NCBI RefSeq assembly: GCF_000208865.1 | Contig: NC_018397.1 | Coordinates: 1-64,000 of the forward strand | Length of the DNA stretch: 64,000 nt | Reading direction: 5' to 3' | Source: Neospora caninum Liverpool | Lineage: Eukaryota > Apicomplexa > Conoidasida > Eucoccidiorida > Sarcocystidae | Part shown: positions 49,131-60,242 of the stretch, piece by piece | Position numbering within the stretch: position 1 is the first letter of the stretch | How the letters are laid out: every line of letters starts with the position of its first letter | Program-made: the position numbers and the translations under genes | The notes under the pieces: generated by a model | Told to the model about the DNA's origin: nothing | The model's input: the letters and a program-made list of their open reading frames with translations, nothing else | Database searches by the model: none

Positions 49131-51925
49131 CGAAAAGAAAGTGGGCAAGAGGGAGAACAAGAGAACGAAAGACAGATGGAGAGCCACAGAGGGCGCGAGA
49201 GAAAGGAGGGCGAGATCGAGGGGGGGGCGAGAGAGATCGTCTGAGGAACGAAGAATCGAGGCTAAAGCGGTGAAGACCGAGCAAAGAGGTAGACTGGAGA
49301 CAGGAGGGAGGCAAAGAGGCTAGAAAAGTGGAGAAAAAAGAGCGAAGGAAACACAACTAGAGGCGAAGCAAGGGGGGAGGAAAGCCGTTGCGTCGAAAGG
49401 TAGCGGTCCAGCTGTCCCATGTCTTCTTTTCCGCAGAAGGCATGGCAAAGAGTCACCGCCACATGCACACGATGCAGTCTCGACACACTCTTGGTGTTTC
49501 CGAGCCGTAGAAGATATATCCGCTCCAAATCAAACACTGGCAAGGGAGGAAAAAAGGGACAGTGGGGAGCATCGACGAAAGGGAGAAAGAGACGAGAGAA
49601 GGGGAAGACTGAGCGGGGGGTTCGGCGGCTCTTGATTCGCGAGACACAAGAGTGGAGATGCGGCTTGACGGACGGCTAACGCGCGAAAATTAGAACGCAG
49701 GAAAACACCTTTTTAAAAAAGAGAGCACTGGAGAAAGCTGGGTAAACAGAAGGAATGAGAGAGCATGACGGGATAAAGAAGAACCTCCGGAGGAAACAAA
49801 ATTGCGGAAAACGAAGATGCCGGGTCATCGTTACCCAACGGCGACCGCTTATATCGCGGGCGGGACCGTTTAGCCCCACCCACCGCGAACTTCAACTCGA
49901 CGAGGCCAGCGAGATTCCGGAACGCAGAGGAAGGGAAAAATGCGGTTTGGAGAGTTCGAAGGAAAGCTAAATACTGCTAGTGTCGAGAAGCCGGAGTCAA
50001 TACTTGCCTGTTCTGCTCCCTGAGAACTCCCGAAAACGCGGAGTGGAGATACACCTTGCGCGAACACACCAGCCGCCGAGACACCTTCGACGCTGTTGTC
50101 TTTGCTTGTCTTTGTGTCCTGAACGCGGAAGCGGGCTCTGCGTGGCCTCTGTGGAGTTGTGTGTGTTCACCGTGCACTCTTCTTCTACTCTCCGGTGTCG
50201 GTGTTCCTCGCTTTCGCGTTCTTCTCTGTCCGAACTGCTGGCTTCGTACTGTCCAGGGGGTGGAACTCCAACGCTCTCCAGCTTCCACGTTCGCGAACCC
50301 GTCGCTAGAGAACGGCGACAAGTCTGTCTGCCCCGATTCAAAGGCCACACCAAGTGAGGAAGCAACCTTAGCGTTGCTGACGCTTGCTCTCTGAACGGCG
50401 TTTCTTTGTTTCGCCCTACACCGCGTGACGGCGCCTTCACTTCGCGTTGGCTCGAGAGACAGCTTTCCTTGGTTTTGCGCCTTTGGTTTTGACGCAGGCC
50501 TGCGATGAGTTCGAACCTCACAGACCGCCTCGCCCCTGGACTCCTATCACACCCTTTCGTGTGGGATTCGTGTGTCCGACCGCAAGTCGGCGTTGTGTTC
50601 CAGGCATCAACTAGCCATGCTTCTCGGGAAAAACCCTTGGTATCTGCTGTGCGTTCTCTTCACCCCGCTCTCCCGCTCAGTGTGTCAGCTGTGGCCATTT
50701 CCCCTGTAGAGTGGTGTGTGTCTTCGTGGTTCGTCCTATCTGATCCGGAGGGACTGCGGGGGTTTGCTGTCTCCCACGGCGCGTTGGGACGGCCGCCGTA
50801 CCGCAGTCGCCAGGAACTCAAGCTGCCGAGCTTTTGGAATAGCATTACCTATAATATTCAAGAAGATCACACTAGATACCCAAATAATAGCCCACGTATA
50901 CGGTCCTGCAGTGTTTTTTCGTCCGCGAGGAAGGTCAGAGCGAAAACTCCAGACCATCGCTGCGTGCGATGTCACAGCGGAACCCTAAACCGCAAAACCG
51001 CTAGCAACGTATAAGCGCTGTCCGGACTCGCGGTGCGCCCTAGCCAGTCTTTTCTCACGGATCAGGAGCGAGCACGGAGGAAAGCGGAGGAAGTGCAGCA
51101 GCTGGACCAGCCCACCACGAAGCATGTGCTTTCACCAAAAAAGAAGACACATGCACATTTTCGAGAGCAGCGGCTGTTCACGTGGCAGACGTGTGGCGGG
51201 ACTTAGCGCAGTGCAGCGTCAGAGAAGGCCGAGAGGCTCGCGTCTGGAACTCGACAGCGCCGGCAATCGCGCACGCTGATTCGAAAGCAAACAGGCTACA
51301 GCGCCACTCGCGACCAGTTCGCGTGCGCCTGGAGTGAGGGAGCGAGAGATATATCGCAGATGTGTGTGCGCAGGAGGGGGTGAGGCTCAGCGGCGCCGAC
51401 CCGGCTGGTTCGGCCGGTCGGCGAAAACAATGTGCAGTGTGGAGTCGTGGCATGGAAGAAGCCAACTATCTTTGCGGAAAGAAACGGGGTGAACGCGCCA
51501 GGCACCACGGACCGCAAAGCGGAGGTCTCAAACGAGAGCGGATTCTCAGGATTCACGCGTCTTCCCCTGGCTTCACGACCTCTCGTTGTTTGCCGGGCTG
51601 TTCGCTCCGCAGGCACAGTCGTTTTCTTCGCTCTCTACCAACGGTGAACACCATGGATGACAAAGCTTTACTGGAACCAAGACATCACACAACGAGATTC
51701 CCGGACAATTAAACAGAAACGCCACGAAGCGTCCAGTCACATGAATTAGCCGAGTAGCGGACAGTAGCGAGAGCAGGAACCAAGTACCAAGAACCAACCG
51801 AAAAAAGGTTGACGAAGACAAAGGAGGCAACTTCGGTTGACGGAGACAAAGGAGGTAAGTTCGGTTGACAGGAGCGTTCTTCTGGCCTGGGTGAGCCTTC
51901 CACGTTTGGGCTTCGAGCAGCCGCT
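49131..51925. other. Spacer between PheRS beta and TMPK
   Basis: Both flanking genes are on the minus strand. A purine-rich run continues to about 49400. A plus frame at 50505-51014 (169 codons) has no motif and no supporting exons. A telomere-like GAACCCTAAACCGC occurs near 50980. No tRNA or other RNA gene is supported. Confidence 0.5.
51809..51864. repeat. 28-bp direct duplication
   Basis: Two adjacent 28-base copies beginning TTGACGAAGACAAAGG and TTGACGGAGACAAAGG differ at three positions. They lie about 60 bases past the PheRS beta stop codon, so probably in its 3' untranslated region. Confidence 0.9.
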
Positions 51926-54900
51926 TCAGCCGACAACCAAATCGATGGCCGGCAGCCACTGGACAAAGGCTTCCACGTTCAGCTCGAGAATGGATACTGG
52001 AAGGACAGAGCAGGCAACAGGACACACACGAAACGTGGTTCTTTGAACACAGAAGAAGGCTGAGCGAGAACCTGATGCATGCAGAGAAGCGAACGTCCAG
52101 CACTCCATGAGCCGTTAGTCGCAGTCTTCCAGGTAGACTCAAATAACCGAAATAGCACCACGCAGGTTTATGCACCACTCGCACTTTTGCGCACAGAGAG
52201 CATGTCTCTTGGAAAAGACGGGCATGACAGCGGCTCTTCCCGCAACTCTGCCTGCGCACGCGGAACCCGTCTTCCGTTCCCTGGCTTCGGCCTTCTCTCG
52301 TTGTCTCCTTACCAGGAATCGTGAGGCCAAACGCCTTCAAGGTGTGGGGGTGAAGCGTTCCCATAACCCCCAGAAGGACCGGCACGTTTTCCACTGCGTC
52401 ACTCGACTTCCGACTCGCCACAATGTGCACTTGGCGACCGGGAAGGAACGTTTTCTCTGGAGAGAAAAGCAGGAAGCGCGGAGGGAAGACAACGTGGGAA
52501 ACGGACGACCGAAAAAACAAAGCGGAAAACGCCCTAGGGGTGACAGCCGAGGCAACCATCGTGATCACGATCACTTTCCAGCCTCCTTCTGCCCCCCCCC
52601 CTCCCCGGGGCAACAAAACGTTAGTCTCCATGATGGTTCTTGGGGCGAGAGGTCCGAAAAACGCAGTATGCTTACACCTCAGGATGTCCGTAGCGTGTAC
52701 ACCTCCCATGCTGGACACATTCTTCATCCGGGAAGCCGATGGACGTTGATTATCCTTCTGAATTTGACATCACCTTCCGGGCAATCTCACAGTCCGTCCC
52801 GACAGCGCGCGCGTCTCACGCCTTCCCTCCTATTCCAGTTACAGTCCGGCGTGCTCTACATGACGCGCGCCGCTTCCTGATAGCCCCGTTCGTGTCCAGT
52901 CCGTTTCTCTCACGCCGTTTTCTCACCTTGCGAGGCCACCAGTTTGAAGGTTCCCCGAATCCTCGACAGGACGCGCTGAAGCTGCTCAGCTGCATGCGCG
53001 CCTGCCTGCTCTCCGCCGGCCTTCTCAGCCACTGCAGCCGCAGCCACCGCAGCTTCCATTTCCGCGATTGCATACTCGCCGACGAACTGCAAACTCTGGA
53101 GGAGGGCGTCCAGGACGCCGTGGACTTCCTGCAGACCGAAGGCCAGCGCCGCAAGCAGGCACAGGAGACACCAGTGGAGGAACCCGCGAACGAAACCACC
53201 CTAAGAGACAGGCGGCTCTCCACTGAGAAGAAGTATCCATCGCATGTACAACCGCCTGCATGGGTCTGCACAAAGAGCGACGTAGCTGCGTTACAGAGAA
53301 ATGCAACCACGCATTCAGAGAGCTACAAAGAGCGATCTACCTAGATACCAGGCAAGGCTTCTACGAAATCGAGCTGTGCATGCATCTACATATACATGCA
53401 TATATACCCACACAGTGCGTGCATCCACAAGTCGGCCCTTCTTTATATGCGCGCACCTGCACGGAGAGTCGACCAATGGATATTGAGACTTACTTCGAGC
53501 CCAGATGAGTGCTCATCGGCGAACGCGACGCAGCAGTACCGCAAGTTGCGAGCTCCCACTTCCGTGGACGAATCGAGGACGCAAACGTCCCCGATCTGTC
53601 GAAGAACGAAACACAGAGGAGAGCCGTCCGCCGCGCAAGGGTGGTCAGCGCGCAGGTCGTCTCCACATGGGATCTGCATGTTCCACTTCCAGTGTTACCA
53701 GATGTTTTTCGGGGTGAAAGAGCGGGCCATGGTGTCGCGAAGAACAGCGAAAGCTCTCTCGCGGGTCGTCCCTTTTCGAGTCCCCGTGTTGTCTATGCCG
53801 TTTTGGTGATGCCTGGCTGCGGCGCGCTCTACCCCTCCAACGCTCTGGCTTCTCACCACACGTTTCGTCCGCTCCGAGGCTCCACTCCTCTCGCGTTTTA
53901 ACTCACCTCGAACAGCTTGATGGGGAGCTCTCGGCGCCCTTTGTTCGCCACAACGGTCTTGAGGAGGCCGGAAATGAGAGTCGTTCTCACTTGATCAAAC
54001 TCACGCGTCTTCGAGTTGGCCAGGCGCACAGGATGTGGGGCGACTTGGTACTGGGAGGCAGCGCGACACCGGATGACGGCAACAGAAAGCGCAAACCACC
54101 GGTGTTGGATGGTATTACTTTTAGCGCCGCGTAGTAGGCTACAAATTCCATTCAGGTACGATATATGTAGGAAGTTTCGAAAAGCAACACGGCAATCCTA
54201 AAGGCGAACGCGGGGAAGTTTTACGCTTAGCAAAGACAGATACACCCAGATGAGCGGTGTCCTGCCTGCCACTCGCAATGTAGCCAGTGGGGGCCAGGCA
54301 GAATGCTGGGTCCCCTCGTTCGTTTTTCCAATCGTCTGTGTCTCCCACGGCGACTTCACAGCGAGGGTGAGACAACGCCAGCTTCCAGTCTAGCCCCTCT
54401 TTTGTGATCGGAGACGCGCAGCAGTCTCTACCTCTGTGCGCGCGGGCTCTTTCGCCCGCCCGCTCTGTCGCCTCCTTCTGCCGTCTCCCGCGGTCTGTTC
54501 CGCGCAGTCCCCGGCCTCGTCCCCGGCCTACCTCGAGGGGATTGAAGAGCAAGCTACCCTCGCCAGGAGCTCTGCCGAGATTCGCCGCATTCTCGGCGGC
54601 AGAGGAAAGCGAGAAGTTGAGAGCCTCCGTGTAGCCACATACGGTGCAAAAGTTGCGAATCTTCTCTGACAAGCAGTTCAGCGCGTCGCCTGTCAGCATG
54701 TACGACGGAGTTATGGGCAGCTTATTGAAGCTGTACGCGATTGCCACGTCTTCCACGATATCGCGCTCGTGAAGAATGTCTGAACAACGCGCAAAGCGCG
54801 GCAAAACAGACGCCAAACAGATTTCGCTCGCGCACGGCCCTCTGCGCCTCGCCTCTCGGTTCGTCTCAACCGTTCGCCGTCGGCTGCCTTCCCCGCCCCT

Positions 54901-57900
54901 CCGATCAGCGTGTCGGTTCGCCCCCGCTCTCTCGCTTCTTTTCCCTCTCCTCTCTTTCTCTCGACCTACCGCTTCTTGTGATTGGGATGGAGGCCTCGAG
55001 GATGTCGGCTGTTGTCTCTCGCCCGCCAGAGGCGTGAATCATCATTCGCTTCAGGAGGTTGGTGCACGTCTCGGCGGTTAAGACGGGAATTCCGGTTAGC
55101 TGGCGAACGTAGTCGAGGGAGAATTTCATGCTCCGGCTGACACAGAAAGGCGAACGCGGCAGATCCCATGGCCAAAGAGACCACGCAACTCGTAAGAAAG
55201 GAAGCAAAAAACAGAACTGCCAACAAGCGCCTTCCGCAGACTGAACAACCACGGGCGACGGAGTCGATCCGAAGAAAAACGCGCAGAGAACGCCAGGAAG
55301 ACAAAGTGAGCACGGCCAGCAAGGACGGGAGACGAAGGCTCGGCGACAGAGATGGAAACGCAAGAAACCGCAAGGAGGATATAGCTCTCGTTATTGTCCC
55401 CACGGACGAAAAGGGCTAAAAAACCCGCTCGACGTCGAAACCGGTACAGACTCAAGCTTCCTTGCCATCGCTCTGTCCAGGTTACAGTGCACACGACTTG
55501 CACGCGTGTTTCTGTGTGCTTCAGTTCACCAGAAAATTCTTTCGTTCTTCACAACCAAACCCCCTGTTCTCCCTTCTTTCCCTCTATCTCCCCCCACTTG
55601 TGCCGTGGGGATATGCTCGCCGCACACTGCAGTCCTGGCCCGTGTTTTCCGCAGGCCTTCTCCGTCTCTCCATCCTTCCCTGACTCCACGCGCGTATATC
55701 GCTTTCGCTTTTCCGTTCACGTCTCCTGTGCCGCTCTGGCGTGCATCCTGGGAATTCTCCCGTCGAAACGCCGAAGCCACGGCGACAAACGGCGCGTACG
55801 GTCCCCACTCGGCCTCACATTTGACAGCATCCCATGCCACAGGGTCGCGTTCCCGTGTTTTACCTTTCGACTCTCGGAAACGCCCATCCGTTCATCGACG
55901 CTTCGCCGTTCCTCGCGGGCTCCTCGCTCGAGCACTTGGCGCTTCGATCGATCGGCGCACTCGTCGGGTCTTCGTAGACCACCTGAATCGGCTCCACTGT
56001 GAACGGTTCTTTGCAGTACTCGGAAAACATGGCGACGAGCGTGTTGAGGACAATCTGCGCCTTCGTAATGTCCACCTGGGGAACCCACGGAGCAAGCAAA
56101 GTCGAGAGGGAATGGCCAGCTCACCGCAAAAGTGCTTCATATGCGAAAGCAGAAAAGATATCTACAGGTATATACGTGTGCAAATGCTCATGCATATACA
56201 AATATGATTTTATACAAATATATACATATATACATATATATTTATATATATGTACATACAGTAGGTAGGAAATACACACCGACACCCACCACGGACACCG
56301 TCTTCATGCAAGCACGACCATACAGATAAACATGTTTACATCTCCATATACCACCTAACCAGGGAACCTCAGAACTCGATATACCATATGTGTATGCATG
56401 TGTGTGCAGATGAGACATTCTCGCCGAAGGGGATATGCGTCACTGTCTAAACAGAAGCAAGCGTCTACGCATAGATACATGTGCGTAGATTTGTGCAGGT
56501 CCAAGCGCAGTAACCAAGAGTGGCCACGAACGACCCAAGCTTACGGCAGTACACTCGATGAAGATATCTCGAGTGTCTTCAGTGACTTTGGAGAACTCGG
56601 AGTTGATGATGGGAGGAAGAGAGAGAATCCGATCCTTCCCGTCGAGAATTAAAGGGTAGACATGCGAGTTCTGAATGAGCGGCAGGTAGGCCTGCACACA
56701 TAACGTCACGCCAGAGAACACCTCACATGGTGCAAAAGAAAAAGACGCAGATAGGTTGCAAGAGCGTGTTGCGCATCCCAGCCTGCGTGGCCATACGTTA
56801 TTTCGACAGTCAGGCAACTTGACGATCGAACCTCATGACAGCCGAGGGCCACGTCTATACAAAGACACAGACATAAATATTTTAATATAACTCTGAATAC
56901 AAACCAAACTCATACGGGTATCGCTGTACGCACATGCGATTTGATACCTAATTAGGTCTTTCTTCTCGTTAGGAACCCAAACTTCAGAGAAGACGACACA
57001 CGGCAAAAGCTAACTTTTCTCTTGAACTCCGTACTTTTAGTTGCAGGTGATTCGAAAAATGGGCCATGACTTGCTCGCCGTTCATCTGGCTATCACACCC
57101 GAGAGGCACAAATTCCAAATCCTTGGGAGGTCGGGCATCGTAGAAAAACGGTGGCTGTACTTTCGACAGATCGTGGGTTCCGATAGCCACTAACGACCGC
57201 CGTCTGACACACAAAAACGCGCATGCATTTGACAGACATGCACTTTCAGTCGGTATCCACATGCATCTATATGCATTTATACCTGTGTAGGCATTTATCT
57301 GTTCACGTACATATGCATACGCGTGTAGGACTGGAGTCGCCAAGGAGGCTGATGGCAAGCCGGCATTAACAACATAAAGATCATAGCTAGACCATGTATT
57401 GTTATTATCACATTATTAGTAGATATTGTCTCTGTACAAATGATCCGCACACACAGATACCATAGGTTTGGACGGTCGTACTTTCAAAACGAGGAAAGCA
57501 TAGCCGACCACCAAGAGAAGTCCATGCTGAACCTGAGCACATTGTACGTCCCTTCGAACGAAAAGTGGAACCATAAACGTACATACATGCAAATAACTAT
57601 ATATGTACTCGCTGGAACTACAGGGAAACGATGAGTAATTCGGTATATGCGCGTATGTCGATTGCTGTTGACGCACGTGTATAGCCGCGTTTTGCTGGGG
57701 GCTACTGACGGAGGATCAAGAAGCAGCCGTTTCTCCCGAGATGCATAAACTTTTGTCTCCTGTAGGCGTTTGTCCACTGGGCCGCCGAAAAGGCTGGAAG
57801 GCGTTCCCTCGAGAAAGGCTCACCGGCAAAGGGTATGGTGGAGTTTGTCTTGAAATTCAATGAACGACGCGAGACTCTCCTTATTCAACGTCACGTTCCT

Positions 57901-58075
57901 CAAAATGGCGCACACGACAAACGGCCGGACTTGTTTAACCTGATGAAAAACACACACAGCAGGCGTCCAGGAGAATTTCCACGGAGGCTACGTTCCTCGG
58001 ACGGAAACACCTCTCCACGTGCCCTTCGTATCCCCTAAAACCTACGGGCGAAGGGACCTCCTGTACATCTACATC

Positions 58076-58106
<31 letters not shown>

Positions 58107-59211
58107 GCAAGGGCCGAACGCCCAAGCATCAACGCGTGCATTTAACGTTTCCCGTGTGCCCATGCAGATGTGTATGCCGCTTTTTATCGTTACGCGAGGA
58201 ATCTCCTGATTTCTGTATTGTTGCTCAAACACCCCTGAAGCCGAGCTGATACGCAGAAGTTCCTACCAGCACGTGGCTGTCGCAGGAGACTCCCAAAATA
58301 GTGTGTACTGCCACGAAGAGACGCACCAGACACATAACGACCTTAACGTGAATCCGAATGCCTTTCGTCTCATCTCGCCCCTCACCGCTTCAGTTCAGTC
58401 CACTTCACATCACGTCCTACGCTTTACTCATGCATATCCATCACCGCAAAACAGCGGACCGTATACACACGGGAGCGACAATACCCGAGACAAGTGTATT
58501 TATAAGCTTGTTCTGGGGAGTTTGTTCCACATGGCTACCCCTATAGATAGACGTGTAGGCCGAGAGATACGGAATCCCGGCGTTCGATAGCGAACCCATG
58601 CGTACCGCCGTTCTGACTGTCATGGTAAACTGAGGCGTCGCCGGCTCCAGGCGGTACGCGGGCAGAGGCGCGTCCGGGTTGTTGAATGCATACAAGGCAC
58701 GCGAAATGCCTTCGGTGCAGAGCAGATCATATCTGAGAACACGAACAGATTGCGACACTGGGTCCAGATACATACAGATGTTTCTACACACGTGTGAAGA
58801 CGGAGGTTTCACCGCGTGTGAAAACACACAAATGACATTACTACATATAGGTGGTTACGCACAAATATACGTATATGCACACAACTCTGCGTGTAATACT
58901 ACATATGTACCCGTATTGGCATGGCTGTGGCGTCCTGAGTTCTTGTGTACCTGTTTGCTGGAACCTCAATTTTATAGATCGTCTCTGTTGCACCGTCCTT
59001 CCCCGGCTCCACGACCTCGTCCAGTTCAATGCCGAACTCGAAGCATAGTTCCTCAAACTCGGAGACAGCTGAGAGGGGACAAAATCGCACGGAAGAGAGA
59101 ATGGAGGGGAGAGGAAAGAAACTTTAACGGCTGAAAACGCGAGCAACAGCCAGACAAGGAAGTGGAGACCCTTACGGTGGTCGGTAGGCTGGCGATCTTC
59201 ACCTCGGTCAT
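51926..59211 (-). CDS. FARSB: Phenylalanyl-tRNA synthetase beta chain, eukaryotic cytosolic type
   Basis: The beta subunit of the alpha2-beta2 enzyme that charges tRNA-Phe. Fourteen minus-strand exons: 59211-59176, 59057-58951, 58732-58606, 57939-57824, 57203-57035, 56691-56545, 56075-55864, 55136-54970, 54779-54532, 54050-53907, 53595-53494, 53128-52927, 52456-52313 and 51996-51926, totalling 1992 nt (663 residues). Conserved blocks in order: [172 protein letters not shown] and LELNVEAF. It is longer than the human protein (about 590 residues) because of inserts in exons 7 and 12, the latter Ala/Glu-rich. The first exon is the weak point: with the ATG at 59211, phase requires a GAG acceptor at 59058-59060 rather than the nearby CTCTCAG. 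Confidence 0.94.
56211..56260. repeat. TA/TATACA microsatellite in a FARSB intron
   Basis: An imperfect ATATACATATAT tract in the intron between FARSB exons 6 and 7. Confidence 0.85.
58079..58101. repeat. (TA)n microsatellite in a FARSB intron
   Basis: A pure TA tract preceded by TACATCTACATC, in the intron between FARSB exons 3 and 4. Confidence 0.9.
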
Positions 59212-59909
59212 CGCCACACCCAAAAAGAAAAAGGTGTCTCCCTCTTGTTCTGCGCTACATCATCCTTCCTTGAGTGCCCAGTGACTTCCGAGGAGAAACT
59301 CTGTTTATGCTGAACGCTGGTTTTCGTAAAAAGCACACGTAGTTGAAGCGTTTTATACTCTGGTGGACGGGGATTTGCGAAACACCAACGAACAGCCGCG
59401 CCGGGGATCGTCGCCTTTCCCATTTGGCCGAACGAAGCCGCAAAGAAAGAGTACCACTGCCAAACGCCATCACATTCATTACACAATAATACGGAAGATG
59501 CAGGTGCAGCATGCATCATCCTAAATTTCCATTCTGCTGATACTTTTCTAACTAGGCGCTGAAAGCTAGCAAGATGCTTCTGATATAAATATCTAAATGC
59601 TAGAGTGATACCTGCAATTATCTAGAGTACAAACGTCTTTGCAACTAGAAAACCAAAGTTATAAAATGAATTTCGAATTAGCGCACCGGGATAAAGGACA
59701 CGGTGTGCCCAGAACAGACTCATAGATTTAGAGTGTCCTCGAAACCATATTAACGCAATAGACCTTGGATCCGGTAAACACAAGACACTTTAAGATCTAA
59801 ACCAGTAGTCCCACTCGTAGTATATACTCCCCAGAAAAAGTTAGCTTGTACAAACCTAGAGATCACAGGTAAAAATTGACACTTTTCTGCCCGACACCGC
59901 CGACACGCC
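59212..59909. other. FARSB 5' flank, possible divergent promoter region
   Basis: About 700 bases between the FARSB start (minus) and the ORF at 59910 (plus). The half next to the ORF is AT-rich. No motif was singled out. Confidence 0.4.
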
Positions 59910-60242
59910 ATGTTAGACATGGCGTGGTGGTGGGCGGCCCGGGTGTCTGTACAGCCCGGCGAGAGTCCACCGCACTCCACCGCCCTAATACGAGTGACGT
60001 GGACGGACGAGGAAGACGAAATTTTTTTTTCCCGAGACTACATTCTTACAATAGGTACGGCCGAGTCGCCGGAAGAGATCGTCGCGGGGAACGCTGACTG
60101 TCGGCATCGTGCAGACGGCGACGCAACGGGAGACACCGCGAATGAGGGGCTACAAATCGAAGGACCAGTCGATGACGGAGGCCGGTTTCCCCTCACGAAT
60201 GTCGGGGGGGGCGGCAAGCCTGTAGTCACTTGGCAGAAATAA
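59910..60242 (+). CDS. Uncertain 110-residue ORF, possible first exon
   Basis: A plus-strand frame starts MLDMAWWWAARVSVQPGE, continues RVTWTDEEDEIFFSRDYIL, and ends after a Gly-rich run. The first 46 codons look protein-like and end next to a possible donor (AATAGGTACGG near 60052), so this may be the first exon of a spliced gene divergent from FARSB. Past that point it becomes Gly/Asp/Thr-rich. No family was recognised. Confidence 0.3.
   Translation: MLDMAWWWAARVSVQPGESPPHSTALIRVTWTDEEDEIFFSRDYILTIGTAESPEEIVAGNADCRHRADGDATGDTANEGLQIEGPVDDGGRFPLTNVGGGGKPVVTWQK

Noticed and set aside
48624..49244. A plus-strand Arg/Glu-rich frame resembling a nuclear RS/RE protein
   Set aside because: It is repeat-driven composition with no start context, splice partner or conserved part.
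48490..49356. A 288-codon minus frame rich in Leu, Ser and Cys, resembling a membrane protein
   Set aside because: It is produced by the purine minisatellite read on the other strand. Its tail overlaps TMPK exon 1 in the wrong frame.
50495..50530. A T-arm-like GTTCGAA flanked by complementary bases
   Set aside because: No matching A box, anticodon arm or acceptor stem at the right distance on either strand, so it is not a tRNA gene.
52741..52926. A possible extra PheRS beta exon between exons 12 and 13
   Set aside because: The phase joins 52927 directly to 52456 (G plus AG giving Glu), and no frame in the interval resembles the family.
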